Assembly: GCA_964509295.1 (NCBI GenBank)
Contig: CAZDWS010000001.1
Coordinates: forward strand, 248,001-312,000
From: JBGSQR01 sp964509295
Lineage (GTDB): Bacteria; Desulfobacterota; Desulfuromonadia; Geobacterales; Pseudopelobacteraceae
DNA: 64,000 nt
Direction of reading: 5' to 3'
Position 1 is the first letter of the stretch. The number at the start of each line of letters is the position of its first letter. Position numbers and translations under genes: made by a program. The notes under the pieces were generated by a model. It was not told where the DNA came from and did no database searches. It was given only the letters and a program-made list of their open reading frames with translations. Positions 45,238 to 54,138 of the stretch are shown piece after piece.

Positions 45238-46145
45238 TGGGGCGTAAGGGGTTTGCCCTGGTATTAACCCTTGTTATCACAGCCCTAATGGTGGCGGTGA
45301 CGGCGGAATTGATCCATCAGGTCTATGTGGACACCTCGCTCAGCCGTGGATTCAGAGATGGCCAGCAAGCGTCGCTGCTGGCGGAATCGGGGATTGAGGG
45401 TGGTAAAAAACTGCTGCAGATGGCACTTTCCGGTCAGGGTTACAGCTCGCTTTCGGATAAGTGGGCGCAGCCCTTCAAGCTGGATGATGAAACCGGCTCA
45501 ATTACCATAACAGCCGTTGAAGAAAGCGGTAAAATATGTCTGAATGACCTTGCGCAAAATACTGTTACACATGAAACCCTGAAACGACTTGGTAAACAGC
45601 TGGAACTGCCAGATGATATATGGATTGCGCTGTCTGACTGGATCGATACAAATGATGAAACCCAGTCAGGAGGAGCCGAAAGCACCTATTACATGACCTT
45701 AAAATCGCCTTATCGTGCCCGTAACGGTAAGCTGGCAACCTTATCCGAGCTATCACTTGTCAAGGGATTTACTCCGACCGTAATAGAGAAACTGAAAAAT
45801 TATGTAACGGTTTATTCCGAGTATGGCACCAGCACGATAGGAACCGCTAAAATAAATATTAATACCGCACCAATAAAAGTTCTTATTGCTTTGCACAGTC
45901 AAATCAATAATGATCTTGCAAACAAATTGGATTTTGAAAGAAAACTGAAACCATTCAGTAGTGTTGGTGAGTTATCGAGAATACAAGGTTTTGATAAAAT
46001 ATCTCAAGACCTGGTTACAAGTTGTAGTGTTAAAGGCGCGGTTTACAGGATAACATCCGTTGCACGGGTAAAGGATACATCAAGAACTGTAGAGGCTGTG
46101 ATTAACCAGAATGACGGAACGGTTTTCTCCTGGCAGGAATATTGA
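45234..46145 (+). CDS. gspK: GspK-like general secretion protein
   Basis: 303 residues starting MMGRKGFALVLTLVITALMV, the pseudopilin-like N-terminus of GspK, which lacks Glu5 (residue 5 after the cleavage glycine is not glutamate) as family members do. The large alpha-helical domain (residues 100-220) and SAM-like fold NINTAPIKVLIAL fit GspK, which caps the pseudopilus. ATG at 45234 or 45237; the first is coupled to the gspJ stop. Confidence 0.88.
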   Translation: MMGRKGFALVLTLVITALMVAVTAELIHQVYVDTSLSRGFRDGQQASLLAESGIEGGKKLLQMALSGQGYSSLSDKWAQPFKLDDETGSITITAVEESGKICLNDLAQNTVTHETLKRLGKQLELPDDIWIALSDWIDTNDETQSGGAESTYYMTLKSPYRARNGKLATLSELSLVKGFTPTVIEKLKNYVTVYSEYGTSTIGTAKININTAPIKVLIALHSQINNDLANKLDFERKLKPFSSVGELSRIQGFDKISQDLVTSCSVKGAVYRITSVARVKDTSRTVEAVINQNDGTVFSWQEY

Positions 46146-46193
46146 TTTGAAATTATTCTGTTTTGAAATCGGAAAAGTATAAACAGGGACTCT

Positions 46194-47507
46194 ATGGAAT
46201 ATCTGATAGTACAGATAACAGATAAGCAGGTTAAGACTGCAAGCTTCGGTGTTTCAGGTCGCAGGTTGAGCCTGGCGGGGTCAACTTCGTTTGAAATTGA
46301 TGACCAGCAAGGCATACCGGATATAGCCGTAAAAATTGCTGAAAGCGTAATCGGTTCACCACGTGTAATACTTTGTCTGCCAACATCTCTTTTCGCTCAG
46401 CGAGAAGTGGAACTTCCATTGAAAGATCTGCGCAAGGTCCGCGAGATCATACCTACACATCTGCAGGGGGAGCTTGCCTTGCCACAGGAAGAAGTGATCT
46501 TTGATGTACTTCCCTCCGGTGAAGGTAGGTACATGGCATTCTGGGTAAAGCGTTCAGATGTTGAACATGCTATCCTCCTCTTTAGGGATGCTGGTCTGGA
46601 GCCTGCAATAGTAACAGCAGCTGCCTTTGCCTGGCCATTTCTCCCGGAAATACCGGCAAACTGTGCTGTTAGCGATGGAACTGCGCTGGCTCTTTTGGAC
46701 GGTGGCAGCATGTCCTATCTCAGAGATTTTGGCGAAACAGACCAATCTGCAAAGCTGATTAACACACTTTTCGCTCTGGAATATTCAGAAAAGAGTCTAC
46801 CGGATCAACTGTTAATTTTCGGACAAAACTTTGATTCGCTTCCGGAAGCTGATGGCCTGAAAATTGAAATCATGCGGCTGGAACAGCCAGAGGAACTGAC
46901 AACAATATTTTCAAACGGTGAGAGTTTTAAACAACTGGTTGGAATGTACGCTGTGGCCAGAGCCTGCCAGAGTGGTACGCTACCGGACTTTCGACGTGGT
47001 GAACTTGCCTGGACCGCCGGGGATGCGAAGCTCCGTAAAAAACTGATTATAACTGCAGTTCTTACGGGAATAATAGTTTTACTGCTGTTTGGATTCAAAG
47101 TTATGCAGTATCGCCAGGCCAGCAGTGATCTGACTTCGCTGAACAACTCCATACTTAAGATCTACCGAGAGGTGTTTCCTGGCCGGACAAAGGCCGTGGA
47201 TGAATTGGCCGAGATCAAAGGCGAAATCAGAAAGCTTGGTGGCGCCAGTAATGCCAGTGGCATACTTGATGTCCTCAAAAAAGTGGCTGATGCAAAAGGT
47301 TCTACCATCAATGGATTGTATGAGCTGGAGCTGGAAGGCAGAACTCTGACCGCCAAAGGTGATGCCCGCTCCGCTCAGGCGGTTAATGATTTTAAGGCTG
47401 CCCTGATGCCGATGATGACGACGGTGGATTTGGGTGAGGTCAAGAGCCGGCCTGACGGATCAGTAACTTTTTCACTGACTGCCACTCTCAAGGAGGATAA
47501 CAAGTGA
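46194..47507 (+). CDS. gspL: GspL-like secretion protein
   Basis: 437 residues. The N-terminal cytoplasmic part has an actin-like PilM/GspL fold (MEYLIVQITDKQVKTASFGV). A single membrane helix lies near residues 283-305 (LIITAVLTGIIVLLLFGF), followed by a periplasmic ferredoxin-like domain. GspL links the GspE ATPase to GspM in the inner membrane. It follows gspK by 48 bp, and the stop overlaps gspM by 4 bp. Confidence 0.85.
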   Translation: MEYLIVQITDKQVKTASFGVSGRRLSLAGSTSFEIDDQQGIPDIAVKIAESVIGSPRVILCLPTSLFAQREVELPLKDLRKVREIIPTHLQGELALPQEEVIFDVLPSGEGRYMAFWVKRSDVEHAILLFRDAGLEPAIVTAAAFAWPFLPEIPANCAVSDGTALALLDGGSMSYLRDFGETDQSAKLINTLFALEYSEKSLPDQLLIFGQNFDSLPEADGLKIEIMRLEQPEELTTIFSNGESFKQLVGMYAVARACQSGTLPDFRRGELAWTAGDAKLRKKLIITAVLTGIIVLLLFGFKVMQYRQASSDLTSLNNSILKIYREVFPGRTKAVDELAEIKGEIRKLGGASNASGILDVLKKVADAKGSTINGLYELELEGRTLTAKGDARSAQAVNDFKAALMPMMTTVDLGEVKSRPDGSVTFSLTATLKEDNK

Positions 47508-48052
47508 GATTCCTCAAAGATGCAGTTGAAATGTGGAATAATCTGGATAGCCGGACTCGTCTTAAGTCTGGATATGCGGTCATTATTGTTTTGGGATTGG
47601 CAATTGCATGGACAGCCCTGGCTGAAAAGGTTTCGACGCTGGAACGCAAGCGAATAGTGCGTGAACAGACATTGAAGGAACTGATGCCTCTCAAAGCCGC
47701 CTACCAGTCTTCAAAAGCATCTTTTGATGCATTATCCGGCAGGTTATCCTCGGTGCGCCCGGAAGATTCGCCGGCTAAAATACTGGAAGAGATCGGAATC
47801 AACGGCAAAGGAGTCAAGATTACTCCAGGCAAAGGCGAAGAACGTAATGGCGTATTGGAAGATGTGGCTGATATTCGCATAGAGGGGCTTACTGCCAACG
47901 AGACTTTGAATCTTTTCTACAGACTGGAAAAGGGAAGCCGCCCGATTGTCATTAAAAAAGCTAATATGAGGGTACGTTTTGATGATCCATCACGCTTTGA
48001 TCTGTTATTTACTGCCGTTTTGCTGAAGCAATCAGCTGCTAAAGCTAAATGA
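47504..48052 (+). CDS. gspM: GspM-like secretion protein
   Basis: 182 residues with a short cytoplasmic tail, one membrane helix (about 24-42, GYAVIIVLGLAIAWTALA) and a periplasmic domain with a coiled-coil start. This matches GspM, the partner of GspL. It overlaps both neighbours by 4 bp. Confidence 0.8.
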   Translation: MRFLKDAVEMWNNLDSRTRLKSGYAVIIVLGLAIAWTALAEKVSTLERKRIVREQTLKELMPLKAAYQSSKASFDALSGRLSSVRPEDSPAKILEEIGINGKGVKITPGKGEERNGVLEDVADIRIEGLTANETLNLFYRLEKGSRPIVIKKANMRVRFDDPSRFDLLFTAVLLKQSAAKAK

Positions 48053-48888
48053 ACAGATTGCGCCTGCTGAAAATATCCTGTTTTATTCTGGCCTGTATTA
48101 CGCTTTTGCTGACGTTTGTTTATCTGTTTTTTCCTCTTAAAAGCCTGAATTCAGCTCTTAACATGACGTTGTCTGCTCAGGGCCTTACTCTGGCTCCCGT
48201 AGCCCATAAAACCATTTTACCGGGTATCGCCTGGAAAAAACCTGTGCTTTCATCTGATCAGGGTGCCTTGATCCGTATGGAGCACCTGAAAGTACAACTC
48301 GGACTATTGTCACTTTTGACAGGGCAGATCAGGGTCAAGGCAGACAGCAGAATCGGTGCCGGTCGATTAAATCTGGAGCTGGGCCTGACCGGCAAAGAGG
48401 CTTTCAGTATTGATTCCGATGGAACCAGCCTGGCGGACATCCCTTTTTTTAGTTCTGTGCTTAAAGCCAAAGCGGGTGGCCAACTTTGGAGTCAGGGAAC
48501 GTTGAACCGTACCGTGAAAGGCTTGCAGGGTGAAATTAAGCTGGAAATAAAGCAGCTTGAATTTGCCGGAGCCAAACTGGGAGCCTTTGCCCTGCCGGAT
48601 GTGAAAGGATTGAGTACTCAGGGGATTGTACGTTTTACAGATAATAACGCCCGTTTGGAAAGTTTTACACTACAGGGGGATGGAATCTACATGCGCCTGT
48701 CTGGTAATCTGCCTGGTGGTGCTAATGCACTCAATGCCCCGCTTGACCTGATTCTGGAAATCATGCCAAAACCGGAATTTCTTGAAAGCCAGAAACTCGT
48801 TTTTATGTTGCTGACAAAATTCATGGTCTCGCCGGGTAACTTCAGGGTGCCGATTCGGGGCACAATTTTAAAACCTGAGATTGTCTAG
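48049..48888 (+). CDS. gspN: GspN-like secretion protein
   Basis: 279 residues with an N-terminal membrane helix (LLKISCFILACITLLLTFVYLFF) and a large periplasmic domain with beta-rich repeats (GRLNLELGLTGKEAF, GAKLGAFALPDVKGL), in the GspN position after gspM. The family is poorly understood and may interact with the outer-membrane channel or lipids. It is coupled to gspM by a 4-bp overlap and ends the run. Confidence 0.75.
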   Translation: MNRLRLLKISCFILACITLLLTFVYLFFPLKSLNSALNMTLSAQGLTLAPVAHKTILPGIAWKKPVLSSDQGALIRMEHLKVQLGLLSLLTGQIRVKADSRIGAGRLNLELGLTGKEAFSIDSDGTSLADIPFFSSVLKAKAGGQLWSQGTLNRTVKGLQGEIKLEIKQLEFAGAKLGAFALPDVKGLSTQGIVRFTDNNARLESFTLQGDGIYMRLSGNLPGGANALNAPLDLILEIMPKPEFLESQKLVFMLLTKFMVSPGNFRVPIRGTILKPEIV

Positions 48889-48933
48889 CGAATACTTTTT
48901 AATATTTACAGGAAAGTGTGGTATTCTCAGCAG

Positions 48934-50079
48934 ATGGAAAAAAGTACTTCAAAAATTTATGCAAAATTGGGTGAAGTTCTGCTCAAGGAAAACATAATAA
49001 CTGCTGAGCAGTTAAAAGACGTGCTCAAGCAGCAGATTATCTATGGCACCAGAATTGGAAGCAGCCTGATCGAAATGGGGTATGTTGATGAGGCTTCTCT
49101 TGCACATCTTTTAAGCGTCAAGCTGGGCGTACCGGTAGTTGGTCAAAAAGAGCTGATGTCCGTTTCAAAAGAGTTGATTCGTACTTTTTCAGAGGAGTTG
49201 ATTTTAAAATATCATGTGATGCCGTTCAGGCTTGATCGTAATCGGCTGTCACTGGCCATGACCGATCCTACCGACTTGCAAGCCATAGATGAAATCGCCT
49301 TTATTACCGGGTATGTGGTGCAACCGTTTATTGCGCTGGATGTCAATATATCAAAAGCCCAGGCAAAATATTTTCAGATCAATAGTGGTGAGAGAAGATA
49401 TCAACTGATGTCCAAGCTCAGGTTGATGAGCGCTGAGGCAAATGGGATTAAAGAAGAAAATGTACCTGCTCCGGTTATTAAAGTACAGGTTGACCATGTT
49501 GTGCAGGTTGCGCCCTCCCCGTTTGAGAGCTTTGCTTCACTGAATGATGATGGACCAGAGAATGAATGTACAGATTCTGAACAGCCCCGGAAATGCATTC
49601 TTGAAGATATTTTGAAGGAGTTTGCATCCGCCTCCTCCCGCGATACGGTTGCCGATGCATTGGTCAGATACCTCAGTCAGGAATTTACAGCCTGTGCCCT
49701 GTTCATTGTCAGGGGAACTATTGCTGTCGGTTGGCGTGGCGCAGTTAATGGAGTTAAAATCGCCGGACTGGCTGAGCTTAGTCTGCTTTTAAGTAAGCCT
49801 TCAGTTGTTCAGGATATTGTTGATAGCAGAGATTCTGTTGTGGGACCGCTTGTAAATACTGCGGTGAACCGCCAGATTCTGGAAGTTCTTGGCATTAGAT
49901 CCGAAACCGCAATGATTGCGCAGCCTGTTCTGATGTTGAACAAGGTTGTTGCGGTGATCATGGTGCCGGCTGAAATGGAATTACAGGCTCAGCGACTGGA
50001 TGAGGTTCGTTTATTGTCTCGAAAAGCCTCCCTGGCTTTTGAAATGCTGATCATAAAAAACAAGATCATGATGATATGA
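48934..50079 (+). CDS. MshEN-domain protein with GAF-like C-terminus
   Basis: The N-terminal half (about 1-140) is a GspE-N/MshEN domain: KLGEVLLKENIITAEQLKDVL and GTRIGSSLIEMGYVDEASLAHLLS are two helix-turn repeats of the c-di-GMP-binding pattern. The C-terminal part (about 220-380) is mixed alpha/beta and looks GAF-like (ALFIVRGTIAVGWRGAVNG). There is no ATPase. ATG at 48934 is chosen; the GTG at 48916 lies too close to the AGGAAA site. The gene overlaps nadD by 4 bp. It may sense c-di-GMP for the adjacent secretion genes, but this is inference. Confidence 0.75.
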   Translation: MEKSTSKIYAKLGEVLLKENIITAEQLKDVLKQQIIYGTRIGSSLIEMGYVDEASLAHLLSVKLGVPVVGQKELMSVSKELIRTFSEELILKYHVMPFRLDRNRLSLAMTDPTDLQAIDEIAFITGYVVQPFIALDVNISKAQAKYFQINSGERRYQLMSKLRLMSAEANGIKEENVPAPVIKVQVDHVVQVAPSPFESFASLNDDGPENECTDSEQPRKCILEDILKEFASASSRDTVADALVRYLSQEFTACALFIVRGTIAVGWRGAVNGVKIAGLAELSLLLSKPSVVQDIVDSRDSVVGPLVNTAVNRQILEVLGIRSETAMIAQPVLMLNKVVAVIMVPAEMELQAQRLDEVRLLSRKASLAFEMLIIKNKIMMI

Positions 50080-50726
50080 ATATCGGTCTGATGGGTGGCA
50101 CCTTCAATCCTGTTCATTATGCACATCTGCGGATTGCAGAAGAAGCTCGGGAAATGTGTGCACTTGACCGGGTTATTTTTATCCCGGCAGCGGATCCACC
50201 CCATAAGGCGCTGGCGGGAGAAATCTCTTTTCAGTCCCGTTGTGAAATGGTCAGCCTGGCGATCAGAAGCAATATGAATTTTGAGCTGTCGGATATAGAG
50301 GGGCAGAGACCTGGTAAATCCTACTCTATCGATACTATTGCTGTGTTCAGAGCGATGTATCCCGCGGCCAGGATATTTTTTATCATTGGCAGTGACTCGT
50401 TTCTGGAGATTGGATTGTGGCATCGCTATGCGGATATTTTTTCAAGCTGCTCACTGATCGTACTGGACCGACCAGGCTTGAAAATCAGCGATCCACTTGC
50501 AGGACTGCCGATGATTATACGCGGGCAGTTTGAGTTGAATTCAGCATCGCACCGTTTGGAACATGTCAGTGGAAACATAGTGCAGTTTCTGGAAGGATGT
50601 CCGCTGGACATCTCATCAAGTGAAATTCGTCGTCTGGCAGGAGCCGGACTTTCTATCAGTTACCTAGTCCCACCAGAGGTGGAGGCGTATATCAAGCAAC
50701 AAAGGATCTATAACGAATGGCTATAA
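50076..50726 (+). CDS. nadD: Nicotinate-nucleotide adenylyltransferase
   Basis: NadD transfers AMP to nicotinic acid mononucleotide in NAD synthesis. The N-terminal MNIGLMGGTFNPVHYAHLRIAEEA is the adenylyltransferase (T/HxGH-like) site, and SSSEIRRLAGAGLSISYLVP is the C-terminal ISSTxxR-type motif. 216 residues. It overlaps the gene before by 4 bp and rsfS by 10 bp. The nadD-rsfS-rlmH order is standard. Confidence 0.96.
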   Translation: MNIGLMGGTFNPVHYAHLRIAEEAREMCALDRVIFIPAADPPHKALAGEISFQSRCEMVSLAIRSNMNFELSDIEGQRPGKSYSIDTIAVFRAMYPAARIFFIIGSDSFLEIGLWHRYADIFSSCSLIVLDRPGLKISDPLAGLPMIIRGQFELNSASHRLEHVSGNIVQFLEGCPLDISSSEIRRLAGAGLSISYLVPPEVEAYIKQQRIYNEWL

Positions 50727-51130
50727 AAAAAACAAAACCAGTAGAAAAACCGACCCTGTCGTCACGCGAAAGGGCTGTCAGATGCGCTGAACTGGCCTAT
50801 GACAAAAAGTCTTACGACATACGTGTCCTGGATATATCCAAGATTTCATCAATTGCCGATTTTCTGGTGATCGCTTCCGGCAGCTCCGACAGGCAGGTGC
50901 AGGCGATTGCGGACAGCATCCGCATCGGTCTAAAGAAATATGGCAAGGTCAACGATATTGAAGGTGAAGGCGAATCAAAATGGATCGTCATGGATTACGG
51001 AGATGTTCTGGTACACGTGTTTCATGATCCGCTGCGCAGCTATTATGATCTGGACGGTCTCTGGAATGCAGCACCGCAGGTTGAGTTGGCCAAGGAGATC
51101 CGTGAAGCACGCAAGCCGAGCGAATATTAA
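50717..51130 (+). CDS. rsfS: Ribosome silencing factor
   Basis: RsfS binds L14 on the 50S subunit and blocks joining in starvation. 137 residues with the fold signatures DFLVIASGSSDRQVQAIADSI, EGEGESKWIVMDYGDVLVHVF and YYDLDGLW. ATG at 50717 is inside the 3' end of nadD. Confidence 0.95.
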   Translation: MAIKKTKPVEKPTLSSRERAVRCAELAYDKKSYDIRVLDISKISSIADFLVIASGSSDRQVQAIADSIRIGLKKYGKVNDIEGEGESKWIVMDYGDVLVHVFHDPLRSYYDLDGLWNAAPQVELAKEIREARKPSEY

Positions 51131-51131
51131 A

Positions 51132-51155
51132 GGTTAGGGTTGAGGTTAAGGTTCA
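51132..51155. repeat. Four contiguous GGTTNN hexamers
   Basis: GGTTAG-GGTTGA-GGTTAA-GGTTCA run without gaps between rsfS and rlmH. The first four bases are constant and the last two vary. No function is evident. Confidence 0.6.
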
Positions 51156-51202
51156 GAATGTGAATCGTTGACCAGCAAGAGAGAGACTGAAACCGTGACC
51201 TT

Positions 51203-51661
51203 ATGAAGATACGCGTATTATGGGTTGGAAAAAGCAGGGAAGAATGGGTTAAGGATTCGGTTGCGGAGTATTCTGGCCGTATTCGCCGCTACACTTCGCT
51301 GGAGTTGTTTGAAGTACGCGATGAAAAAGGCGCAGCAGCTGAAGAGATGCGTCACAGGGAATGTGAGCGGCTGGAAAAGCATATCCCGCCCAATGCCAGA
51401 GTTGTCATGCTGGATGAACGTGGCGAACAGATGGATTCCCGCATCTTCTCATCTTTTATCAGCAAAGAGCGTGATTCCGGCTGTGGAGAGATGGTATTTA
51501 TAATTGGCGGGGCTTATGGCTTTTCCGAGGAGTTTCGCAAGCGGGGTAAGCTTCTGTCACTGTCCAAAATGACATTTACCCATCAGATGATCAGAGTGTT
51601 TTTGCTGGAACAGATTTACCGGGCATTTACCATTATAAATGGTGAGCCGTATCATCATTGA
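51203..51661 (+). CDS. rlmH: 23S rRNA pseudouridine 1915 N3-methyltransferase RlmH
   Basis: RlmH methylates pseudouridine 1915 of 23S rRNA on the intact 70S ribosome. The 152-residue SPOUT protein has VGKSREEWV at the N-terminus, IIGGAYGFSEEF (SAM-binding knot) and MTFTHQMIRVFLLEQIYRAF at the C-terminus. ATG at 51203. A large hairpin terminator follows. Confidence 0.95.
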   Translation: MKIRVLWVGKSREEWVKDSVAEYSGRIRRYTSLELFEVRDEKGAAAEEMRHRECERLEKHIPPNARVVMLDERGEQMDSRIFSSFISKERDSGCGEMVFIIGGAYGFSEEFRKRGKLLSLSKMTFTHQMIRVFLLEQIYRAFTIINGEPYHH

Positions 51662-51682
51662 AATAGTGATGGTATAACAATA

Positions 51683-51742
51683 AAAACAGGGATGAGCCGG
51701 AAGAATATCGATACTAAATTCTTCAGCTTCATCCCTGTTTTA
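51683..51742. terminator. Long inverted-repeat terminator between rlmH and ytxH-like gene
   Basis: AAAACAGGGATGA (51683-51695) pairs with TCATCCCTGTTTT (51729-51741), and the inner GAAGAAT/ATTCTTC extends the stem with a small bulge. T- and A-rich ends on both sides suit termination for both strands. Confidence 0.85.
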
Positions 51743-51768
51743 TTATGTCTGTGTGTTTAACGGAATTA

Positions 51769-52014
51769 CTAGACCCAGCCGTCTCCGCCGTCAAACTTCA
51801 GATCTTCGGTTTTGGTCCGGCATGATGCCCGGAACCTGGCTTCGCGGGCCAGTGTTTTTACTTTTTCAGCGGCGCTTTCGCTAAGGATGGATAGTTTTTC
51901 ACGCATTTCGTTTCCCGGCTTAGGAGTCAGCAAAAGCGCAGCAACCCCACCGATGACGGCACCGGAAACAAATGCTATTACAGCTGCTGCTGCATTATCG
52001 TTATTGTTTGACAT
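51769..52014 (-). CDS. YtxH-type membrane protein
   Basis: An 81-residue protein with one N-terminal membrane helix, AAAAVIAFVSGAVIGGVAALLLTPKPG, where the LLxPxxG ending is the YtxH/gas-vesicle-like hallmark, then a charged amphipathic tail. YtxH proteins are often stress linked, but the role is unknown. ATG at 52014 has AAGGAG seven bases upstream. The next 260 bp to tolQ hold no other gene; a weak promoter candidate lies near 52213. Confidence 0.8.
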   Translation of the reverse strand: MSNNNDNAAAAVIAFVSGAVIGGVAALLLTPKPGNEMREKLSILSESAAEKVKTLAREARFRASCRTKTEDLKFDGGDGWV

Positions 52015-52272
52015 GGTAAACTCCTTTGTCTCACTTGGAATAAATAACAAGTTAAATCAGCTTTATTACTAGCACAGCATTGTAAAAAATGTAAAATATT
52101 TTTGTCTCGAAAACTGACCGGTTTTGTTGTTTAGGCATTGCTGGTTGGAAAAATAATATAGTTACTAATAGCTTGTCACATGGGGCTTACGGCAAAATGA
52201 GCCAATTTGGACTTGACTTGACCCGCTGTTAGGACTAACTTTTGAATCTAATTTATCATTGGAGGTTCTTTC

Positions 52273-52944
52273 GTGGCCTTATTGCTCGGCACTGGTATTA
52301 TAGTAAAACTTGTTCTGCTTACGCTGGTTTTTTTCTCAGTAGTTTCATGGGCGATCATTCTTTTCAAACTGTTTCAGGTTCATCGCGCCAACAGCGAGTC
52401 TGTTCGCTTTATGGACCTGTTCTGGAAATCCAAGCGTTTTGACGCCATCTCGTCTCAAGTTGACCGTTTTCCCAATTCACCGCTGACCGTACTGTTTAAT
52501 GAAGGTTATGGTGAATTGAAAAAAGTTGTGGAAAATGATGAAAAAAGCGCCGGCGGCGGTTTCAGCACAGATCTTGGCGGTGTGGAGAATGTTTCACGTG
52601 CCATGCGTCGTGCCACCAACTCTGAAATCACACGTCTGGAAAGATATCTGACCTTCCTGGCAACAACAGGGTCAACCTCACCATTCATCGGGCTGTTTGG
52701 TACGGTCTGGGGGATTATGACCGCTTTTGAAGGAATCGGCAAAACAGGCTCCGCTTCATTGGCAGTTGTTGCTCCAGGTATTGCCGAAGCATTGATAGCC
52801 ACTGCCATCGGCCTTGTAGCTGCAATTCCGGCGGTTATGGCCTACAACCATTTTCAGCATAAAATCCGTGTTCTGGTTCAGGAAATGGACAGTTTTTCCA
52901 CCGAGTTTCTTAATATCGTACAACGCAACATCACGGGGAAATAG
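52273..52944 (+). CDS. tolQ: TolQ-like proton channel subunit
   Basis: TolQ with TolR forms the inner-membrane motor of the Tol-Pal system for outer-membrane constriction at division. The 223 residues have three membrane helices (VKLVLLTLVFFSVVSWAIIL; GSTSPFIGLFGTVWGIMTAF; ATAIGLVAAIPAVMAYN), with the family motif GLFGTVWGIM. Start is GTG at 52273 with GGAGG upstream. It leads tolQRAB. Membership in ExbB versus TolQ rests on the tolA/tolB context. Confidence 0.93.
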   Translation: MALLLGTGIIVKLVLLTLVFFSVVSWAIILFKLFQVHRANSESVRFMDLFWKSKRFDAISSQVDRFPNSPLTVLFNEGYGELKKVVENDEKSAGGGFSTDLGGVENVSRAMRRATNSEITRLERYLTFLATTGSTSPFIGLFGTVWGIMTAFEGIGKTGSASLAVVAPGIAEALIATAIGLVAAIPAVMAYNHFQHKIRVLVQEMDSFSTEFLNIVQRNITGK

Positions 52945-52947
52945 ACC

Positions 52948-53358
52948 ATGGCCATGGGTGGACATAATAATGACCGCAGGGTGATGGCTGATATCAACGT
53001 AACCCCTTTTGTAGATGTTATGCTTGTGCTGCTGGTCATCTTTATGGTAACCGCACCGATGATGCAGCAGGGGGTGCAGGTCAATCTGCCAAAGGCTGAC
53101 ACCAAAGCCATGACACCGGTTGAAGATACCGTAGTGGTTACCGTCAATAAAAACGGTAAGCTGTTTATCAATAAGGACGAAGTCTCGGCAGCAGACCTGC
53201 GCAGCAAGCTGGCTGATATGTTCGCCACAAGAGAGAAGAAGGAAATTTTCCTGAAAGCGGATGCCGGAGTGCCTTACGGAGAAGTGGTCAAAGCAATGGC
53301 AGATATCAAAGGTGCCGGTATCGAGCGTCTCGGTATGGTAACGGAACCGGCTAAATAA
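52948..53358 (+). CDS. tolR: TolR-like (ExbD family) protein
   Basis: 136 residues with one N-terminal membrane helix (MLVLLVIFMVTAPMM) preceded by NVTPFVDV, holding the conserved proton-conducting aspartate, and a periplasmic domain. It lies 3 bp after tolQ. Together they energise TolA. Confidence 0.93.
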   Translation: MAMGGHNNDRRVMADINVTPFVDVMLVLLVIFMVTAPMMQQGVQVNLPKADTKAMTPVEDTVVVTVNKNGKLFINKDEVSAADLRSKLADMFATREKKEIFLKADAGVPYGEVVKAMADIKGAGIERLGMVTEPAK

Positions 53359-53360
53359 TA

Positions 53361-54116
53361 ATGACTACTCGGCAGTCTTCAGTGGAAAGCGGCATTGGTC
53401 TTTGTATTACAGCCTCTACGGTCGTACACGTGGCGGTTTTTTTATTGCTGCTGTGGTGGGGTGTGTTGTTTCCACCTAAAATGAATATTCAGGAAACCTA
53501 TTACGTAGATGTGGTAAATCTGCCGGTGGCTTCGCCCCGTTCCGGCAGCCCGGTTCAAAAGGGTGATGATATTGAAGCGCCCGCCCCCCCCGCCCCGGAA
53601 AGCCGCATGACCGTCCCGACAACTCCCAGACCGGAATCAAAAGCCCAGAAAACAGCAGATAAATCCAAGGCCAAGGTTGATGCGGAAGCTGATGCACTTG
53701 CCAAGAAAATGGCCAAGCTGGAGGAAAAGGCAGAGTCAAAGCAGGAAGAGGCTGCCATGGAGCGTCTGCGTCGCAAGGTCAGTGCCAGTGGCAGCGGCAG
53801 ATCAGGAATGCCGACAGCTGTTGGAACCGAGGCGGGCAGTAAATATGAAGATTATATAAAATCACGTCTGGAAGATGCGCTTAAGAAGACAAGCTACTAC
53901 AACACAAAGAAACCGGTTGTTGTAGTACGCCTGGTAATTGCAACAGATGGACGAATTACCCGCAAAAAGATAGAAAGCAGCAGTGGCGACAGGGCTTTTG
54001 AATTATCTGTTCTGCGCGCTATAGATATTGCCGGTGAAAAATTAACCCCTCCTCCCAACCGCAAGACGTTTGAAAGCGGCTTCATTTTCAAACCTCAGGG
54101 CATTTCCAACCAATAA
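53361..54116 (+). CDS. tolA: TolA-like protein with TonB-type C-terminus
   Basis: 251 residues: one membrane anchor (CITASTVVHVAVFLLLLWWGVLF), a Pro-rich stretch (PAPPAPES), an Ala/Lys/Glu-rich helix (ADKSKAKVDAEADALAKKMAKL) and a TonB/TolA-like C-terminal domain (VVRLVIATDGRITRKKIESSSGDRAFELSV). It is shorter than E. coli TolA (421), mainly in the central helix. It follows tolR by 2 bp. Confidence 0.88.
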   Translation: MTTRQSSVESGIGLCITASTVVHVAVFLLLLWWGVLFPPKMNIQETYYVDVVNLPVASPRSGSPVQKGDDIEAPAPPAPESRMTVPTTPRPESKAQKTADKSKAKVDAEADALAKKMAKLEEKAESKQEEAAMERLRRKVSASGSGRSGMPTAVGTEAGSKYEDYIKSRLEDALKKTSYYNTKKPVVVVRLVIATDGRITRKKIESSSGDRAFELSVLRAIDIAGEKLTPPPNRKTFESGFIFKPQGISNQ

Positions 54117-54138
54117 TCGGGAAACAAAACGGACTAAC

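Noticed and set aside
52589..52604. parS-like TGTTTCACGTG in tolQ
   Set aside because: Only the first 11 of 16 bases match; the right arm is lost, unlike the two perfect sites.
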